Source: Bradyrhizobium sp. AUGA SZCCT0158
Lineage (GTDB): Bacteria; Pseudomonadota; Alphaproteobacteria; Rhizobiales; Xanthobacteraceae
DNA: 64,000 nt
NCBI RefSeq assembly: GCF_018130065.1
Contig: NZ_JAFCME010000005.1
Coordinates: 62,001-126,000 of the forward strand
Direction: 5' to 3'
Under the pieces are notes generated by a model. The model did no database searches. It saw nothing but the letters and a program-made list of their open reading frames with translations, and was not told where the DNA came from. A program made the translations under genes and the position numbers. Below are positions 27,981-37,419 of this stretch, in pieces. Within the stretch, counting starts at the first letter, position 1, and each line of letters starts with the position of its first letter.

Positions 27981-28532
27981 ATGCAAGCATCCCCAAACGA
28001 GCCGTCGGTCTGGCACGGCACCACCATTTTAACGGTCCGCAAGGGCGGCAAGGTGGTGATCGGCGGCGACGGCCAGGTCTCGATCGGCCAGACCGTGATC
28101 AAATCCAACGCCAAGAAGGTCCGCAAACTCGGCAAGGGCGACGTTATCGGCGGCTTTGCCGGCGCCACCGCTGATGCTTTCACCCTGTTCGAGCGGCTGG
28201 AGAGCAAGCTGGAGCAGTATCCGGGTCAATTGACCCGCGCCGCGGTCGAACTCGCCAAGGACTGGCGCACCGACCGCTATCTGCGCCGCCTGGAAGCGAT
28301 GATGATCGTCGCCGACAAGGACGTCTCGCTAGTGCTGACCGGCACTGGCGACGTGCTGGAGCCGGAGGCCGGCGTGATGGCGATCGGCTCAGGCGGCAAT
28401 TATGCGCTGGCCGCCGCCCGTGCGCTGATTGATACCGACAAGGATGCCGAGGCCATCGTTCGCCGCGGGCTGGATATTGCCGCCGATATCTGCGTCTACA
28501 CCAACCGCAACGTGACGATCGAGACCCTTTAG
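27981..28532 (+). CDS. hslV: ATP-dependent protease proteolytic subunit HslV
   Basis: Threonine protease of the HslUV (ClpYQ) complex. The 183-residue precursor carries the mature N terminus [20 protein letters not shown] at Thr14, so about 13 residues should be removed to expose the nucleophile. Further signatures are [17 protein letters not shown] and [14 protein letters not shown]. Two genes (GNAT and DUF2585) separate it from hslU on the same strand, an order seen in this lineage. Confidence 0.98.
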   Translation: MQASPNEPSVWHGTTILTVRKGGKVVIGGDGQVSIGQTVIKSNAKKVRKLGKGDVIGGFAGATADAFTLFERLESKLEQYPGQLTRAAVELAKDWRTDRYLRRLEAMMIVADKDVSLVLTGTGDVLEPEAGVMAIGSGGNYALAAARALIDTDKDAEAIVRRGLDIAADICVYTNRNVTIETL

Positions 28533-28547
28533 GGAGAGTGGCCGGTC

Positions 28548-29030
28548 ATGGCTCCGCCTTATGTCTTCCGCCCGATGACCACGGCCGATCTGCCGCTGAT
28601 TCAGCGTTGGCTTCTGGAACCCCATGTCGCCGAATGGTGGCATGATCCCGAGACCTTCGAGTTCGTCAGTGGCGACCTGGATCATCCTGATGTGGCGCAA
28701 TTCATCGTGACGCTGGATGGCCAGCCGTTCGGCTATCTGCAATGCTATCGAATGAGCGACTGGGATAGCGGCTTTGGTCAGCAGCCGTTCGGCACACGGG
28801 GGATCGACCAGTTTATCGGCGAAGCCGATATGATGGGGCGGGGCCACGGGTCTGCATTCATCAGCGCCTTCATTGAAGGGCTGCTGAGGAATGACACGCC
28901 TCGCGTCGTGCTCGATCCCAAGCCAACGAATGGTCGCGCCATACGGGCCTATGAGAAGGCGGGATTCGTTAGAGATCGCTTGGTCGATACCCCCGACGGC
29001 GAGGCTCTGCTGATGGTCCGCAACCTATGA
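28548..29030 (+). CDS. GNAT-family N-acetyltransferase, AAC(6')-like
   Basis: A 160-residue acetyltransferase. The acetyl-CoA loop is [19 protein letters not shown], and the C-terminal [20 protein letters not shown] is the usual GNAT motif B. The N-terminal [20 protein letters not shown] and [11 protein letters not shown] segments resemble the RimJ/AAC(6')-Ib and siderophore-acetylase side of the family. Substrate is unknown; chromosomal position inside hslVU argues for a housekeeping role rather than acquired resistance. Its end overlaps the DUF2585 gene by four bases. Confidence 0.88.
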   Translation: MAPPYVFRPMTTADLPLIQRWLLEPHVAEWWHDPETFEFVSGDLDHPDVAQFIVTLDGQPFGYLQCYRMSDWDSGFGQQPFGTRGIDQFIGEADMMGRGHGSAFISAFIEGLLRNDTPRVVLDPKPTNGRAIRAYEKAGFVRDRLVDTPDGEALLMVRNL

Positions 29031-29638
29031 CTACAGACAGCGCCGCCGCACGGCCTCCCTTCGCCAACAGTGTTACGGCCGGGCGCTGGCTGTTGATGGC
29101 CGCCGTCATCCTGGTGCTGCAAGCCTTGATCCTCTATGCGATGGGCCGCCTGCCGATCTGCGCCTGCGGCTACGTCAAACTCTGGCACGGCGTGGTGCAG
29201 AGCTCGGAAAATTCGCAGCACATCGCCGACTGGTACACGCTGTCGCATATCCTGCACGGCTTCCTGTTTTATGGCGCGGCCCATCTCGTGTTTCCGCGGC
29301 TGGCCTGGCCCGGCCGGCTGATCCTCGCGATGCTGGTCGAGGGCGCCTGGGAACTGGTCGAGAATTCAAATTTGATCATCGACCGCTATCGTGCCGCCAC
29401 CATCTCGCTGGATTATTACGGCGACACCATCGTCAATTCGATCTCCGACAGTTTCGCCATGATCGGCGGCTTCCTGCTGGCGAAAAAACTCCCGGTCGCG
29501 GCCACCGTGGCGCTGGCCCTGGTGTTCGAAATCGTGTTGGCGCTGCACATTCGGGACAATCTGGCGCTGAACATCATCATGCTGCTCTACCCCCTTGAAG
29601 CGATAAAGCAGTGGCAGGCCGGCCCGCCGATTATCTAG
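29027..29638 (+). CDS. DUF2585 (UPF0314) membrane protein
   Basis: A 203-residue integral membrane protein of a family largely confined to alphaproteobacteria. Five hydrophobic segments are likely, including [19 protein letters not shown] and [19 protein letters not shown]. Conserved family stretches are [40 protein letters not shown] and [19 protein letters not shown]. It overlaps the GNAT gene end by four bases (ATGA) and precedes hslU by 41 bases. The function is unknown. Confidence 0.9.
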   Translation: MTTDSAAARPPFANSVTAGRWLLMAAVILVLQALILYAMGRLPICACGYVKLWHGVVQSSENSQHIADWYTLSHILHGFLFYGAAHLVFPRLAWPGRLILAMLVEGAWELVENSNLIIDRYRAATISLDYYGDTIVNSISDSFAMIGGFLLAKKLPVAATVALALVFEIVLALHIRDNLALNIIMLLYPLEAIKQWQAGPPII

Positions 29639-29679
29639 GCCGCCTTGCCGCGAACGAAATTTCACCCTAGCTAAAGCCA

Positions 29680-30981
29680 ATGACCGACTTTTCCCCCCGT
29701 GAAATCGTCTCCGAACTCGACCGCTTCATCGTCGGCCAGGCCGACGCCAAGCGCGCCGTCTCGATTGCGCTGCGCAACCGCTGGCGGCGGCTGCAGCTCA
29801 CCAGCAATCTGCGCGAGGAGGTGCTGCCGAAAAACATCTTGATGATCGGGCCAACCGGCGTCGGCAAGACCGAGATCGCGCGACGGCTGGCGAAATTGGC
29901 CGGCGCCCCCTTCATCAAGGTCGAAGCCACGAAGTTTACCGAGGTCGGTTATGTCGGCCGCGACGTCGAGCAGATCATCCGTGATCTCGTCGAGGTCGCG
30001 ATCTCCCAGACCCGCGAGCGCAAACGCAAAGACGTGCAGGCCCGCGCCCAACTCGCGGCCGAGGAGCGCGTGCTCGACGCACTGGTCGGGCCGGCTTCCA
30101 GTCCCGCCACCCGCGATTCCTTCCGCAAGAAGCTGCGCGCCGGCGAACTCAACGACAAGGAAATCGAGATCGAGACGTCGTCATCCGGCGGCATGCCGAT
30201 GTTCGAAATTCCGGGCATGCCCGGCGCCCAGCTGGGTGCGATTTCGATCGGCGATATCTTCGGCAAGATGGGCGGACGGACCAAGACCCGCCGCCTGACG
30301 GTCGAAAACTCGCACGAGACGCTCGTGAACGAAGAATCCGACAAACTGCTCGACAGCGACCAGCTGGTGCTGGAAGCGATCAACGCGGTCGAGAACAATG
30401 GCATCGTGTTCCTCGACGAGATCGACAAGATCTGCGTGCGCGACGGCCGCACCGGCGGCGATGTCTCGCGCGAAGGCGTGCAGCGCGACCTGCTGCCGCT
30501 GATCGAAGGCACCACCGTCTCGACCAAGCACGGCGCGGTCAAAACCGACCATATCCTGTTCATCGCGTCCGGCGCGTTCCATATCGCAAAACCGTCAGAC
30601 CTGTTGCCCGAGTTGCAGGGCCGGTTGCCGATCCGTGTCGAGCTGGAAGCGCTGACGCGCGACGACATGCGCCGCATCCTGACCGAGCCGGAGGCATCGC
30701 TGATCAAGCAATATATCGCGCTGATGCAGACCGAAGGCGTCACGCTCGACATCACCGACGGAGCGATCGACGCGCTGGCGGATGTCGCGGTCGCCGTCAA
30801 CTCCACCGTGGAGAATATCGGCGCGCGGCGCCTGCAGACGGTGATGGAGCGCGTGCTCGACGAGATTTCCTTTGCCGCCCCGGACCGCCACGGCGAGACC
30901 ATCAAGGTCGATGCCGACTACGTGCAGAAGCATGTCGGCGATCTCGCCAAGAACGCGGATTTGAGCCGGTTTATTTTGTAG
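29680..30981 (+). CDS. hslU: HslU ATPase subunit of the HslUV protease
   Basis: AAA+ unfoldase that feeds substrates to HslV. The 433-residue product starts with [20 protein letters not shown]. Walker A is GPTGVGKT (57-64), with [18 protein letters not shown] as the pore-loop region and Walker B in [11 protein letters not shown]. It has sensor 2 in [15 protein letters not shown] and ends LSRFIL, the tail that inserts into HslV. It is the last gene of the hslV operon and is followed directly by a dispersed inverted-repeat element. Confidence 0.98.
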   Translation: MTDFSPREIVSELDRFIVGQADAKRAVSIALRNRWRRLQLTSNLREEVLPKNILMIGPTGVGKTEIARRLAKLAGAPFIKVEATKFTEVGYVGRDVEQIIRDLVEVAISQTRERKRKDVQARAQLAAEERVLDALVGPASSPATRDSFRKKLRAGELNDKEIEIETSSSGGMPMFEIPGMPGAQLGAISIGDIFGKMGGRTKTRRLTVENSHETLVNEESDKLLDSDQLVLEAINAVENNGIVFLDEIDKICVRDGRTGGDVSREGVQRDLLPLIEGTTVSTKHGAVKTDHILFIASGAFHIAKPSDLLPELQGRLPIRVELEALTRDDMRRILTEPEASLIKQYIALMQTEGVTLDITDGAIDALADVAVAVNSTVENIGARRLQTVMERVLDEISFAAPDRHGETIKVDADYVQKHVGDLAKNADLSRFIL

Positions 30982-30992
30982 TATCAAAGATT

Positions 30993-31136
30993 GTCGTCCC
31001 GGCCTTGAGCCGGGACCCATAACCCCGGTCGTCTATTGTTGAACGAAGCCATCAACCCTTGTGCTAGGCAACGACGGCCGCGGCGTATGGGTCCCCCCGA
31101 TGCACACTGCGCATCTGAGCTCAAGGCCGGGACGAC
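30993..31136. repeat. 144-bp GTCGTCCCGGCC inverted-repeat element, copy 1
   Basis: Perfect 18-bp terminal inverted repeats (GTCGTCCCGGCCTTGAGC and its complement), an inner pair GGGACCCATA / TATGGGTCC, and a GCGCATCTGA segment beside the right end. The element at 56160 has the same layout and length. It carries no gene, lies 12 bases after hslU and ends one base before the start codon of the next gene. Confidence 0.9.
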
Positions 31137-31137
31137 G

Positions 31138-32268
31138 ATGACGATAAATTTGCGGGTCTGGCAAACCCCCTGGCGCTTGATGCTTGCCGTCAATGTCGCC
31201 GTGTTTGTCGGGGTATTCCTGCACAAGATCGCGCTGCCGCCCTTCGTCCCCTACATTCATCTGCTGGTCGACTATCATTTCGGCTTCACCAAGCGCGCGC
31301 TGATCGGCGCGATCGTGGCGCTGTTCACTTCGAAGATCCCGGTGTGGCTGGTGTTCGCGATCAGTGGCGCGGTCTGGCTCATCACGGCGGGCCTGTTCGT
31401 GCGACTGTTCAGGCGGACGTTCGGTTTCGACGACGCGCATCTGCCGTTGTTCGTGTTCATGGTAGGCTCACCGTTCTTCCTGAAGAATTTCATGCACACG
31501 CTCGGGCATTTCGACATCTACGGATGCCTGTTTGCGATCTGCCTCTTACTGATTCCGGCGCGCTCGCTGTTCTATGTGCTGCTCGCCACGCTGTTCTCGA
31601 TGATCCTCGTGCTGATTCACCATATTCATCTCCTGATGTATGTGCCGACCATCGCGGCCATCGTGGTGCTGCGTTATTATCTGGTGCAACCGCTGAGCCG
31701 CACCGGCGTGATCGCGGGCTTCGCCGCGCTTGCCGCCACCGGCATCCTTTTCTTCGTCGCGCAATTCTACGGGACGATGGCGGTGTCCGAAGCAGATTTC
31801 GTCGCTTATCTAAAGGGCCGGATGGCCGATCCCAGCCGCAGTAACCTGCTGAGTTTTGCCTATATCTGGTATCAGCCGTTGTCGACGGAAGTTGCCGACA
31901 CCTGGCAACGCCTGCCGCATAATCTGCTCGGCTTTCCGATCTTCGCGCTGCTGATCTGGCTGCACACGCCGCTATGGCGATATTTTGCAGAACTGATCGC
32001 TGCGCTATCCGTCGAACGCCATCGCCACATCGTCAAGGCGGTGATCGCCGTCATCAGCCTCTTCTATCTCGTGATGTTTGCGATGGTGTTCGATTATTCG
32101 CGCTGGATTTCGAACTGGGCGGTGTGCCTGTTCCTGCTCCTGCACGCGGTAAAGGCCCTGCCCGCCTCGCGCGAGGTGACGCCGATATCGACCGATGATC
32201 GGAAGACCATGGTCTTCGGCTGGATCGTCACGCTGATCCCGCGCGTCGGGATCGTACGGCCGTTCTAG
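31138..32268 (+). CDS. polytopic membrane protein of unknown function
   Basis: A 376-residue integral membrane protein with about nine or ten hydrophobic segments, for example WRLMLAVNVAVFVGVFLH, VWLVFAISGAVWLITAGLF and GVIAGFAALAATGILFFVA. There is no clear catalytic motif, but HTLGHFDIYGCLF and LVLIHHIHLLMYVP place several His residues near the membrane face. The overall shape recalls glycosyltransferase-like or polymer-export membrane proteins, without a firm match. ATG at 31138 directly abuts the right arm of the repeat element, so the transcript leader would include the repeat; an upstream in-frame ATG runs through the repeat and is unlikely. Confidence 0.7.
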   Translation: MTINLRVWQTPWRLMLAVNVAVFVGVFLHKIALPPFVPYIHLLVDYHFGFTKRALIGAIVALFTSKIPVWLVFAISGAVWLITAGLFVRLFRRTFGFDDAHLPLFVFMVGSPFFLKNFMHTLGHFDIYGCLFAICLLLIPARSLFYVLLATLFSMILVLIHHIHLLMYVPTIAAIVVLRYYLVQPLSRTGVIAGFAALAATGILFFVAQFYGTMAVSEADFVAYLKGRMADPSRSNLLSFAYIWYQPLSTEVADTWQRLPHNLLGFPIFALLIWLHTPLWRYFAELIAALSVERHRHIVKAVIAVISLFYLVMFAMVFDYSRWISNWAVCLFLLLHAVKALPASREVTPISTDDRKTMVFGWIVTLIPRVGIVRPF

Positions 32269-32861
32269 CGAACCCTTCGTACCCGCACATACAGCGCGCC
32301 CTCGCCGCCGTGGCCGATATGGGCCTCCTCGAAGCCGACCACCAGCGAGCGGAATTCCGGCAAACCCAACCATTGCGGCACCTGACGGCGCAACACGCCG
32401 CGCTCGGCCTCTGAGCCGCCCACTTTGCCCTTGCCGGTGATGATGAGCACGAAGGTGAGGCCATCGCTGTGTGCGCGCTGCAGGAAGGTAAGCAGCACGC
32501 GGTGCGCGCGGATCTGCGTCATGCCGTGCAAATCGAGCCGGGCGTCAATCTCTTTCCGGCCACGCGAAAGCTGTGAGCGTTCACGGCGCCCGATCGGCGC
32601 CAGCGGTGGCGGCTCCGGCCGGGACGGAGGAATGATTCGTGGCGAAGGCGTCGCCTTTGGTGACGCAACAGGCTTGGCAGCGGTACTGGCTTCCGCCTCC
32701 GGCGATGCGGCCGGCGGCTTCACGGTGCGGTGCCGCTTGCGCAGCGGCTTGACCTGCTTGGCCACGCTTTCCCACAGCGCACGCTCCTCTTCGCTGAGGC
32801 TGCGCTTGCGCCGCGGCGGCATTGGTATTTCGGGGATCGAGCTCGACGTCCGGCGTTTCAT
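32265..32861 (-). CDS. Smr-domain protein
   Basis: A 198-residue protein with a basic, Pro/Ala-rich N-terminal half (about 1-100) and a C-terminal Smr domain (about 103-196). The domain has RLDLHGMTQIRAHRVLLTFL (LDLHG motif), LIITGKGKVGGSEAERGVL (TGKG motif) and the final GHGGEGALYVRVRR. Smr domains cut DNA or RNA; some E. coli members act on stalled ribosomes or recombination intermediates. The start overlaps the MltA stop by four bases; ATG at 32822 (PPRRKRSLSEEE) is an alternative. The stop overlaps that of the convergent membrane-protein gene. Confidence 0.93.
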   Translation of the reverse strand: MKRRTSSSIPEIPMPPRRKRSLSEEERALWESVAKQVKPLRKRHRTVKPPAASPEAEASTAAKPVASPKATPSPRIIPPSRPEPPPLAPIGRRERSQLSRGRKEIDARLDLHGMTQIRAHRVLLTFLQRAHSDGLTFVLIITGKGKVGGSEAERGVLRRQVPQWLGLPEFRSLVVGFEEAHIGHGGEGALYVRVRRVR

Positions 32862-34474
32862 TGACGGTGGTGGCGGAAACGGCGGATGTGGCGGTGCCGC
32901 GGTTCGGAAACCGGTTTGACATCGGGCCGGGCCGCCGGCAACGGCACCGGTTTTACCACGGCGGCCTGCGCGGCGGATGTGGGTGCGGTCGCGGGCGGCG
33001 TTGCAGCGGGAGTGGCGGGAGCAGCGTTCTTGGGATCCTTCATTGGATCAACCTGCGGAAACAGCTTTGCGATTTTCTCCGACGGCCGTTCGTCCGGCAC
33101 CGGCAGCTTGCGGCCCCGCGCGGAGGGATCGAGGCTCTTCGGCAACAGCATGACAAAACGCATAGGATGGCGGAAGCGGCCTGCCACCTTGCCGGCATCG
33201 GCCCCGGCGCCGAGATAGAGATCGGCACGGGCGGGTCCGACGATCGCCGAGCCCGTATCCTGCGCGATCATCAGCCGGCGAAACGGCGTCTTGGACGTTT
33301 CGGTGTCGATCGGCAACTCGCCCTCGATGAAGAATGGCGTGCCGTAGACATGCAGCGCCTTATCAACCGCGATCGAGCGGCCGGGCGTCAGCGGCACACC
33401 CTGGGCGCCGACCGCTTCGTCCTTGTCGGAGAGGTTTACCTCGCGGAAAAACACGTAGGACCGGTTCTGGCGTCGCAATTCGTTGGCGCCATCGGGGTTT
33501 GCCGTCATCCACTCCCGGATCTTCTGCATCGACATCTGATCCCTGGGGATGATGTTGCGTTCGATCAGGATGCGGCCGACCGGGGTATAGGGATAACCAT
33601 TATGCGCATCGTAATTGATGCGAACGGTCGAGCCATCATCGAGGCTGACCCGCGCCGATCCCTGGATCTGCGAGAACAGCAGATCGGTCTGGTCCTTCAG
33701 AAAGCAGATTTCGAGGCCACGGCCCTCGATCGCTCCGTCCTCGATCTCGGCGCGATCGTAATAGGGCACCAGCTTGCGGCGGCCAATCTTGCGAAACACC
33801 TTGCCCCCGTTGGGCAAACCGACCGAGCTCTGCGTGACGCCGCGAACGAACAGATTGGACGGCCGGCGATAGACCGGCACTTTGTAGACCTCGTTCTCCG
33901 TCCGCGAGCCGTCGACGATGGGCTCGTAATAGCCGGTGACAAAGCCCTCGGGCTCGCCGAGCCGCGATATCCGCAAGGGCAGAAAATGCTCCTCGAAGAA
34001 CGCTTTCGCCCTGGCGCCGTCGGTTAGCTCAAGGCCCCTGGCGACGCGGCAGGGATCGCGCAGCGAGGTACCAATTGCTTTCGGTTCGGATGGTGGTTTG
34101 GTTTGCGCTGCTATCGGCTTGCAGCTGTCGCGAAAGGTCTTGTAGGCGGCGAGATGATCGTCTTCGCGCCAGCCGGTGATGTCGGACCAGGCGACCGGCG
34201 CATATTGGGTGTTGGTGATCTGGAACGGCAAATCCAGCTGCGGATAAGGAAGGTGACGCTCGGATATCGGATGCGGGGGCGGATGTGAATGCGACCGCGC
34301 CCGACGCGCGGCAGATGCGTCCAGGGGAGCCAGTGGCAACGCGATAGCGATCGCAGCCAGCGCCAACCTTGCAAGAGACCTTACAAGGCTGTGCTCGCTA
34401 GCTGGCGCTTCCGGTGCCAACCAACTTCCAGTTCGGATCGCGGGAACTCGTGTCGCGGGCAAATGTCCAGACAT
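32858..34474 (-). CDS. mltA: membrane-bound lytic murein transglycosylase A
   Basis: Peptidoglycan lytic transglycosylase of the MltA family. The core begins with LELTDGARAKAFFEEHFLPL and YEPIVDGSRTENEVYKVPVY, and the C-terminal 3D domain carries the catalytic Asp region (AQDTGSAIVGPARADLYLGA then GRFRHPMRFVMLLP). A signal-like stretch (LARLALAAIAIALPLAPLDA) precedes it; I see no clear lipobox. The C terminus has an Ala/Pro-rich tail ending in many His and Arg residues, unusual for MltA. The start is uncertain: ATG at 34474 overlaps the Tim44-like gene, while TTG at 34366 would begin inside the hydrophobic stretch. Confidence 0.88.
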   Translation of the reverse strand: MSGHLPATRVPAIRTGSWLAPEAPASEHSLVRSLARLALAAIAIALPLAPLDASAARRARSHSHPPPHPISERHLPYPQLDLPFQITNTQYAPVAWSDITGWREDDHLAAYKTFRDSCKPIAAQTKPPSEPKAIGTSLRDPCRVARGLELTDGARAKAFFEEHFLPLRISRLGEPEGFVTGYYEPIVDGSRTENEVYKVPVYRRPSNLFVRGVTQSSVGLPNGGKVFRKIGRRKLVPYYDRAEIEDGAIEGRGLEICFLKDQTDLLFSQIQGSARVSLDDGSTVRINYDAHNGYPYTPVGRILIERNIIPRDQMSMQKIREWMTANPDGANELRRQNRSYVFFREVNLSDKDEAVGAQGVPLTPGRSIAVDKALHVYGTPFFIEGELPIDTETSKTPFRRLMIAQDTGSAIVGPARADLYLGAGADAGKVAGRFRHPMRFVMLLPKSLDPSARGRKLPVPDERPSEKIAKLFPQVDPMKDPKNAAPATPAATPPATAPTSAAQAAVVKPVPLPAARPDVKPVSEPRHRHIRRFRHHRQ

Positions 34475-35102
34475 CGGTGATATCGGCGACCTTATCCGGC
34501 GTTCCATCGACAATGGCACCGGTCTTGTCGCGGGTGACCGAGATCATCTGCGACACGAACCGCACCGTCAGCTGCGCCGCCTTGTCGCGTGCTTCCGCAC
34601 CCACCAGTTCGGCCTTGTCGATCGAAACAAACCGCGTTTCGGTTTTCTGCTCGTGCTTCTCGCGATCCTTGATCACCGCGTCGAAACTCTCATAGACCTC
34701 GCTCGACAACAGATCCTTGAGCGCGCGGCGGTCGCCATTGGCAAACGCCAGCACGATCATCTCGTAGGCGCTGCGGGCGCCGGAGAGGAAGTGACGGGGA
34801 TCGAATGAGGAATCCTGCGCGACAAGCGCGTCGAGGCCTTGCGCCAGCGGCGTGCCGGCTTCCGCGATGCCCTTCCAGCGGTCGGTCGCCGGCGCAACGT
34901 CCGCGGCCGGCGCCAACGGCGTCTGATCGATCACGGCACCGGGCATCGGCACGACGTTGTTGTCCTGCGTACGCTGCACCACGTTCGGCGCGGCGCGATC
35001 ATAGGGCGGCCGTTCGCTCCCGGTGCGCTGTCCGAGGACGCTGCGCAGGCGCAGGAAGATGAAGACGGCCAGCGCCAGGAAGATGATAGTGTAAATATCC
35101 AC
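34398..35102 (-). CDS. Tim44-domain membrane-associated protein
   Basis: A 234-residue relative of mitochondrial Tim44. GTG at 35102 gives the standard alphaproteobacterial N terminus DIYTIIFLALAVFIFLRLRS, a single membrane anchor. A variable Pro/Ala-rich linker follows, then the Tim44/TimA domain (about 110-234) with FLSGARSAYEMIVLAFANGD, RRALKDLLSSEVYESF and DVWTFARDTSSRDPNWKLVG. It is divergent from secB and upstream of mltA; together with secB this places it in protein-transport or envelope biology, though its bacterial role is not settled. Confidence 0.92.
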   Translation of the reverse strand: MDIYTIIFLALAVFIFLRLRSVLGQRTGSERPPYDRAAPNVVQRTQDNNVVPMPGAVIDQTPLAPAADVAPATDRWKGIAEAGTPLAQGLDALVAQDSSFDPRHFLSGARSAYEMIVLAFANGDRRALKDLLSSEVYESFDAVIKDREKHEQKTETRFVSIDKAELVGAEARDKAAQLTVRFVSQMISVTRDKTGAIVDGTPDKVADITDVWTFARDTSSRDPNWKLVGTGSAS

Positions 35103-35541
35103 GTCGTATTCGCTTTCTGGTTCTAACGCCGGCAACGGGTCCGGCGGTCGAGGGTTCCCTCATGACCCCGGGAACGGCAGAGATTACATCTTCAATCGAG
35201 ACTGCAGCATGTAGGCATGAAACTTTGCCCGGCCAATGGCGCGTTTTGGCGCGGGTGAATTGTAGCGCGTTTTGGCCGCGAGGGGAAATCCGATCATTTC
35301 CGGAAATCACGCATATTCAATTATTTAGGATGACCCCAAAGGGGCTCGCTGGGAGGCCGGCCGCGCGCTATTAGCCATATCTGTCACAAATGGCGGTTGG
35401 CCGGACCCGCCTTCAGCCCGTCGTCCTTGTGGAATAAGGCGGGGCTATGATAGCCACTCGCCCGGCAAAGGCATTTCCGCCCGCCGAGCGAATTCAGACA
35501 GAAACCCGGGCTCCGCTCGCCAGCGTTTTTAGGAGAGTTTC
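35103..35541. promoter_or_regulatory. divergent control region between the Tim44-domain gene and secB
   Basis: No gene is visible in these 439 bases. GCGCGTTTTGG occurs twice as a perfect direct repeat at 35239 and 35265. A 12-bp palindrome ATTTCCGGAAAT lies at 35296-35307 with a further GGAAAT just upstream, and CCCCAAAGGGG forms a small hairpin near 35335. These look like operator material for one or both genes; I cannot name the regulator. AGGAGA precedes the secB start. Confidence 0.4.
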
Positions 35542-36030
35542 ATGACCAACGGTAACGGCGCGCCCGCAGAGCAGGCCCCTGCCCAGCTCAACGTATTGGC
35601 GCAGTATACCAAGGACCTGTCGTTCGAGAATCCGAACGCCCCAGGATCGCTGGCGCCTCAGCAGCAGCAGCCGGCCATCAATATCCAGATCAATGTCGGC
35701 GCCAATAATCTCTCCGAGAGCGAGTTCGAGGTGACGCTTTCGATCGAGGGCAAGGCGGAAAATGCCGGCAAGCTCATGTTTTCGTTCGACCTCGCCTATG
35801 CGGGGGTGTTCCGCATCGTCAATGTGCCGAAGGAAAACCTGCACCCGCTGGTCATGATCGAATGCCCGCGGCTGTTGTTCCCGTTTGCGCGCGAAATCAT
35901 TGCCACCTCGGTGCGGGACGGCGGGTTCCCCCCGCTGATGCTCGATCCCGTCGATTTCGTCGGCCTGTATCGCCAGAACATGGAGCGGCAGGCGGCAGAG
36001 CAGGCTGCCTCGGGCGCAAAGCCCAGCTAA
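35542..36030 (+). CDS. secB: protein-export chaperone SecB
   Basis: Tetrameric cytosolic chaperone that keeps preproteins unfolded and hands them to SecA. The 162-residue sequence is typical: [19 protein letters not shown] at the N terminus, [40 protein letters not shown] and [20 protein letters not shown], then [11 protein letters not shown]. An Ala-rich tail follows. It is transcribed away from the Tim44-domain gene and converges with dnaQ. Confidence 0.98.
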   Translation: MTNGNGAPAEQAPAQLNVLAQYTKDLSFENPNAPGSLAPQQQQPAINIQINVGANNLSESEFEVTLSIEGKAENAGKLMFSFDLAYAGVFRIVNVPKENLHPLVMIECPRLLFPFAREIIATSVRDGGFPPLMLDPVDFVGLYRQNMERQAAEQAASGAKPS

Positions 36031-36040
36031 CAGGGGCGCT

Positions 36041-36059
36041 CAGCGGCTAAACGCCGCTG
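36041..36059. terminator. short hairpin between convergent secB and dnaQ
   Basis: A six-bp stem (CAGCGG with CCGCTG) around a seven-base loop lies ten bases after the secB stop and just before the dnaQ stop. It is short and lacks a T tract, so a terminator role is only likely. Confidence 0.35.
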
Positions 36060-36066
36060 CAGCGTT

Positions 36067-36765
36067 TCAAGCAGCTCCCAGAAACTCGTTCCAGATCGCC
36101 TTGTCGCCCAGCGTGGCGACAAAGGCCCGGTGCGCCTCGCGGTCAGCATCGGTGATTCGGGGTGCGAGCGGCGTCTCGCGCTGCCGGCGCGGCATATCGC
36201 CGGTCCGCTCCGCCCGCGACTCGCGGGTCTCCGAGGCCAGGATCAGCTGCGACTGCCGTGCTCCGATCAGGTCGATATAGACCTCGGCCAGCAGCTCGGC
36301 GTCTAGCAGAGCCCCGTGCTTGGTACGGCGGGAATTGTCGATCGAATAACGCGAGCAGAGATCGTCGAGCCGATTCGAGACGCCCGGATGCTTGCGGCGC
36401 GCCAGCAGCAGCGTATCGACCAGCCGGTCGCGCGAAATCACCTGGCGCTTGATGCGGTCGAGTTCGGCATTGATGAAGGAGATGTCGAACGACGCGTTGT
36501 GGATCACCAGCGGCGCATCGGCGATGAATTCCAGGAACTCCTCGACCACTTCCGTGAACAGCGGCTTGCTGGACAGGAACTCGGCGGAGAGGCCGTGCAC
36601 GGCGAACGCTTCGGCCGGCATGTCGCGCTCGGGATTGATGTAGCGGTGAAACGTTTGCCCTGTCGGCATGCGGTTGTAGATTTCGATGCAGCCGATCTCG
36701 ACCAGCCGGTCGCCGCGCAGCGGATCAAGCCCGGTGGTTTCAGTATCGAGAACGATTTCACGCAT
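36067..36765 (-). CDS. dnaQ: DNA polymerase III epsilon subunit (proofreading exonuclease)
   Basis: The 3' to 5' proofreading exonuclease of the replicative polymerase. The 232-residue product has Exo I (REIVLDTETTGLDPLRGDR), Exo II (PLVIHNASFDISFINAELDR) and Exo III (RRTKHGALLDAELLAEVY), with the DEDDh acidic residues and His present. A C-terminal tail would bind the alpha subunit. It is in the leftward set dnaQ-coaE-maf-PPDK regulator next to the candidate origin, the same relative order as at the Caulobacter origin. Confidence 0.98.
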   Translation of the reverse strand: MREIVLDTETTGLDPLRGDRLVEIGCIEIYNRMPTGQTFHRYINPERDMPAEAFAVHGLSAEFLSSKPLFTEVVEEFLEFIADAPLVIHNASFDISFINAELDRIKRQVISRDRLVDTLLLARRKHPGVSNRLDDLCSRYSIDNSRRTKHGALLDAELLAEVYIDLIGARQSQLILASETRESRAERTGDMPRRQRETPLAPRITDADREAHRAFVATLGDKAIWNEFLGAA

Positions 36766-36797
36766 GGATTTACTTCAGGGCCCGGAAAGTCAGCGAA

Positions 36798-37397
36798 TCA
36801 GGTCCGCCGCTGCGGCATCTTAACAACCTCGGCCAGAATGTCCTTGATCCGGGCGCGTACGGGGTCGAGACCATCCGAAGTATCCACCACGAAATCGGCG
36901 CGCTTGCGTTTTTCGGCGTCCGGTAGCTGCCGCGCCAGAATGGCGTCGAACCGCGCCTCGTCCATCGTGCCCCGCGCCAACACGCGCTGGCGCTGGATTT
37001 CGGGCGTGGTCGTGACCACCACGACCGCATCGACGCGCTTCTCGCCGCCAGTCTCATACAGCAGCGGGATATCCAACAGCACCACCGGCTTGCCCGCCGC
37101 TTCCGCATCTTCAAAGAATTTTTTTCGCGACGCGCCGAGCATCGGATGAACGATCTGCTCGAGCTGCTTCATGGCGACGGGATTGTGCACCACCTGGGCG
37201 GAGAGCCGCGCCCGATCCACCTTGCCGTCGACTGTGGTGCCGGCAAACGCCGCTTCGATCGCGGGCGCAGCCTCACCCTCATAGATTTTGTGGACCTCGG
37301 CATCGGCGTCGTAAACGGGAACCCCCGCCTCCGCGAACAATTTTGCGGTGGTGGATTTTCCCATTCCAATCGAGCCGGTCAGTCCAAGGATCAGCAT
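36798..37397 (-). CDS. coaE: dephospho-CoA kinase
   Basis: Last step of CoA synthesis. A 199-residue P-loop kinase with [20 protein letters not shown] (Walker A GSIGMGKS at 8-15), the substrate region [18 protein letters not shown] and the lid [16 protein letters not shown]. It lies 32 bases upstream of dnaQ and 22 bases downstream of the maf-like gene, probably in one transcript. Confidence 0.97.
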   Translation of the reverse strand: MLILGLTGSIGMGKSTTAKLFAEAGVPVYDADAEVHKIYEGEAAPAIEAAFAGTTVDGKVDRARLSAQVVHNPVAMKQLEQIVHPMLGASRKKFFEDAEAAGKPVVLLDIPLLYETGGEKRVDAVVVVTTTPEIQRQRVLARGTMDEARFDAILARQLPDAEKRKRADFVVDTSDGLDPVRARIKDILAEVVKMPQRRT

Positions 37398-37419
37398 TCA
37401 GGTCGCCATTGTTTGAAAC

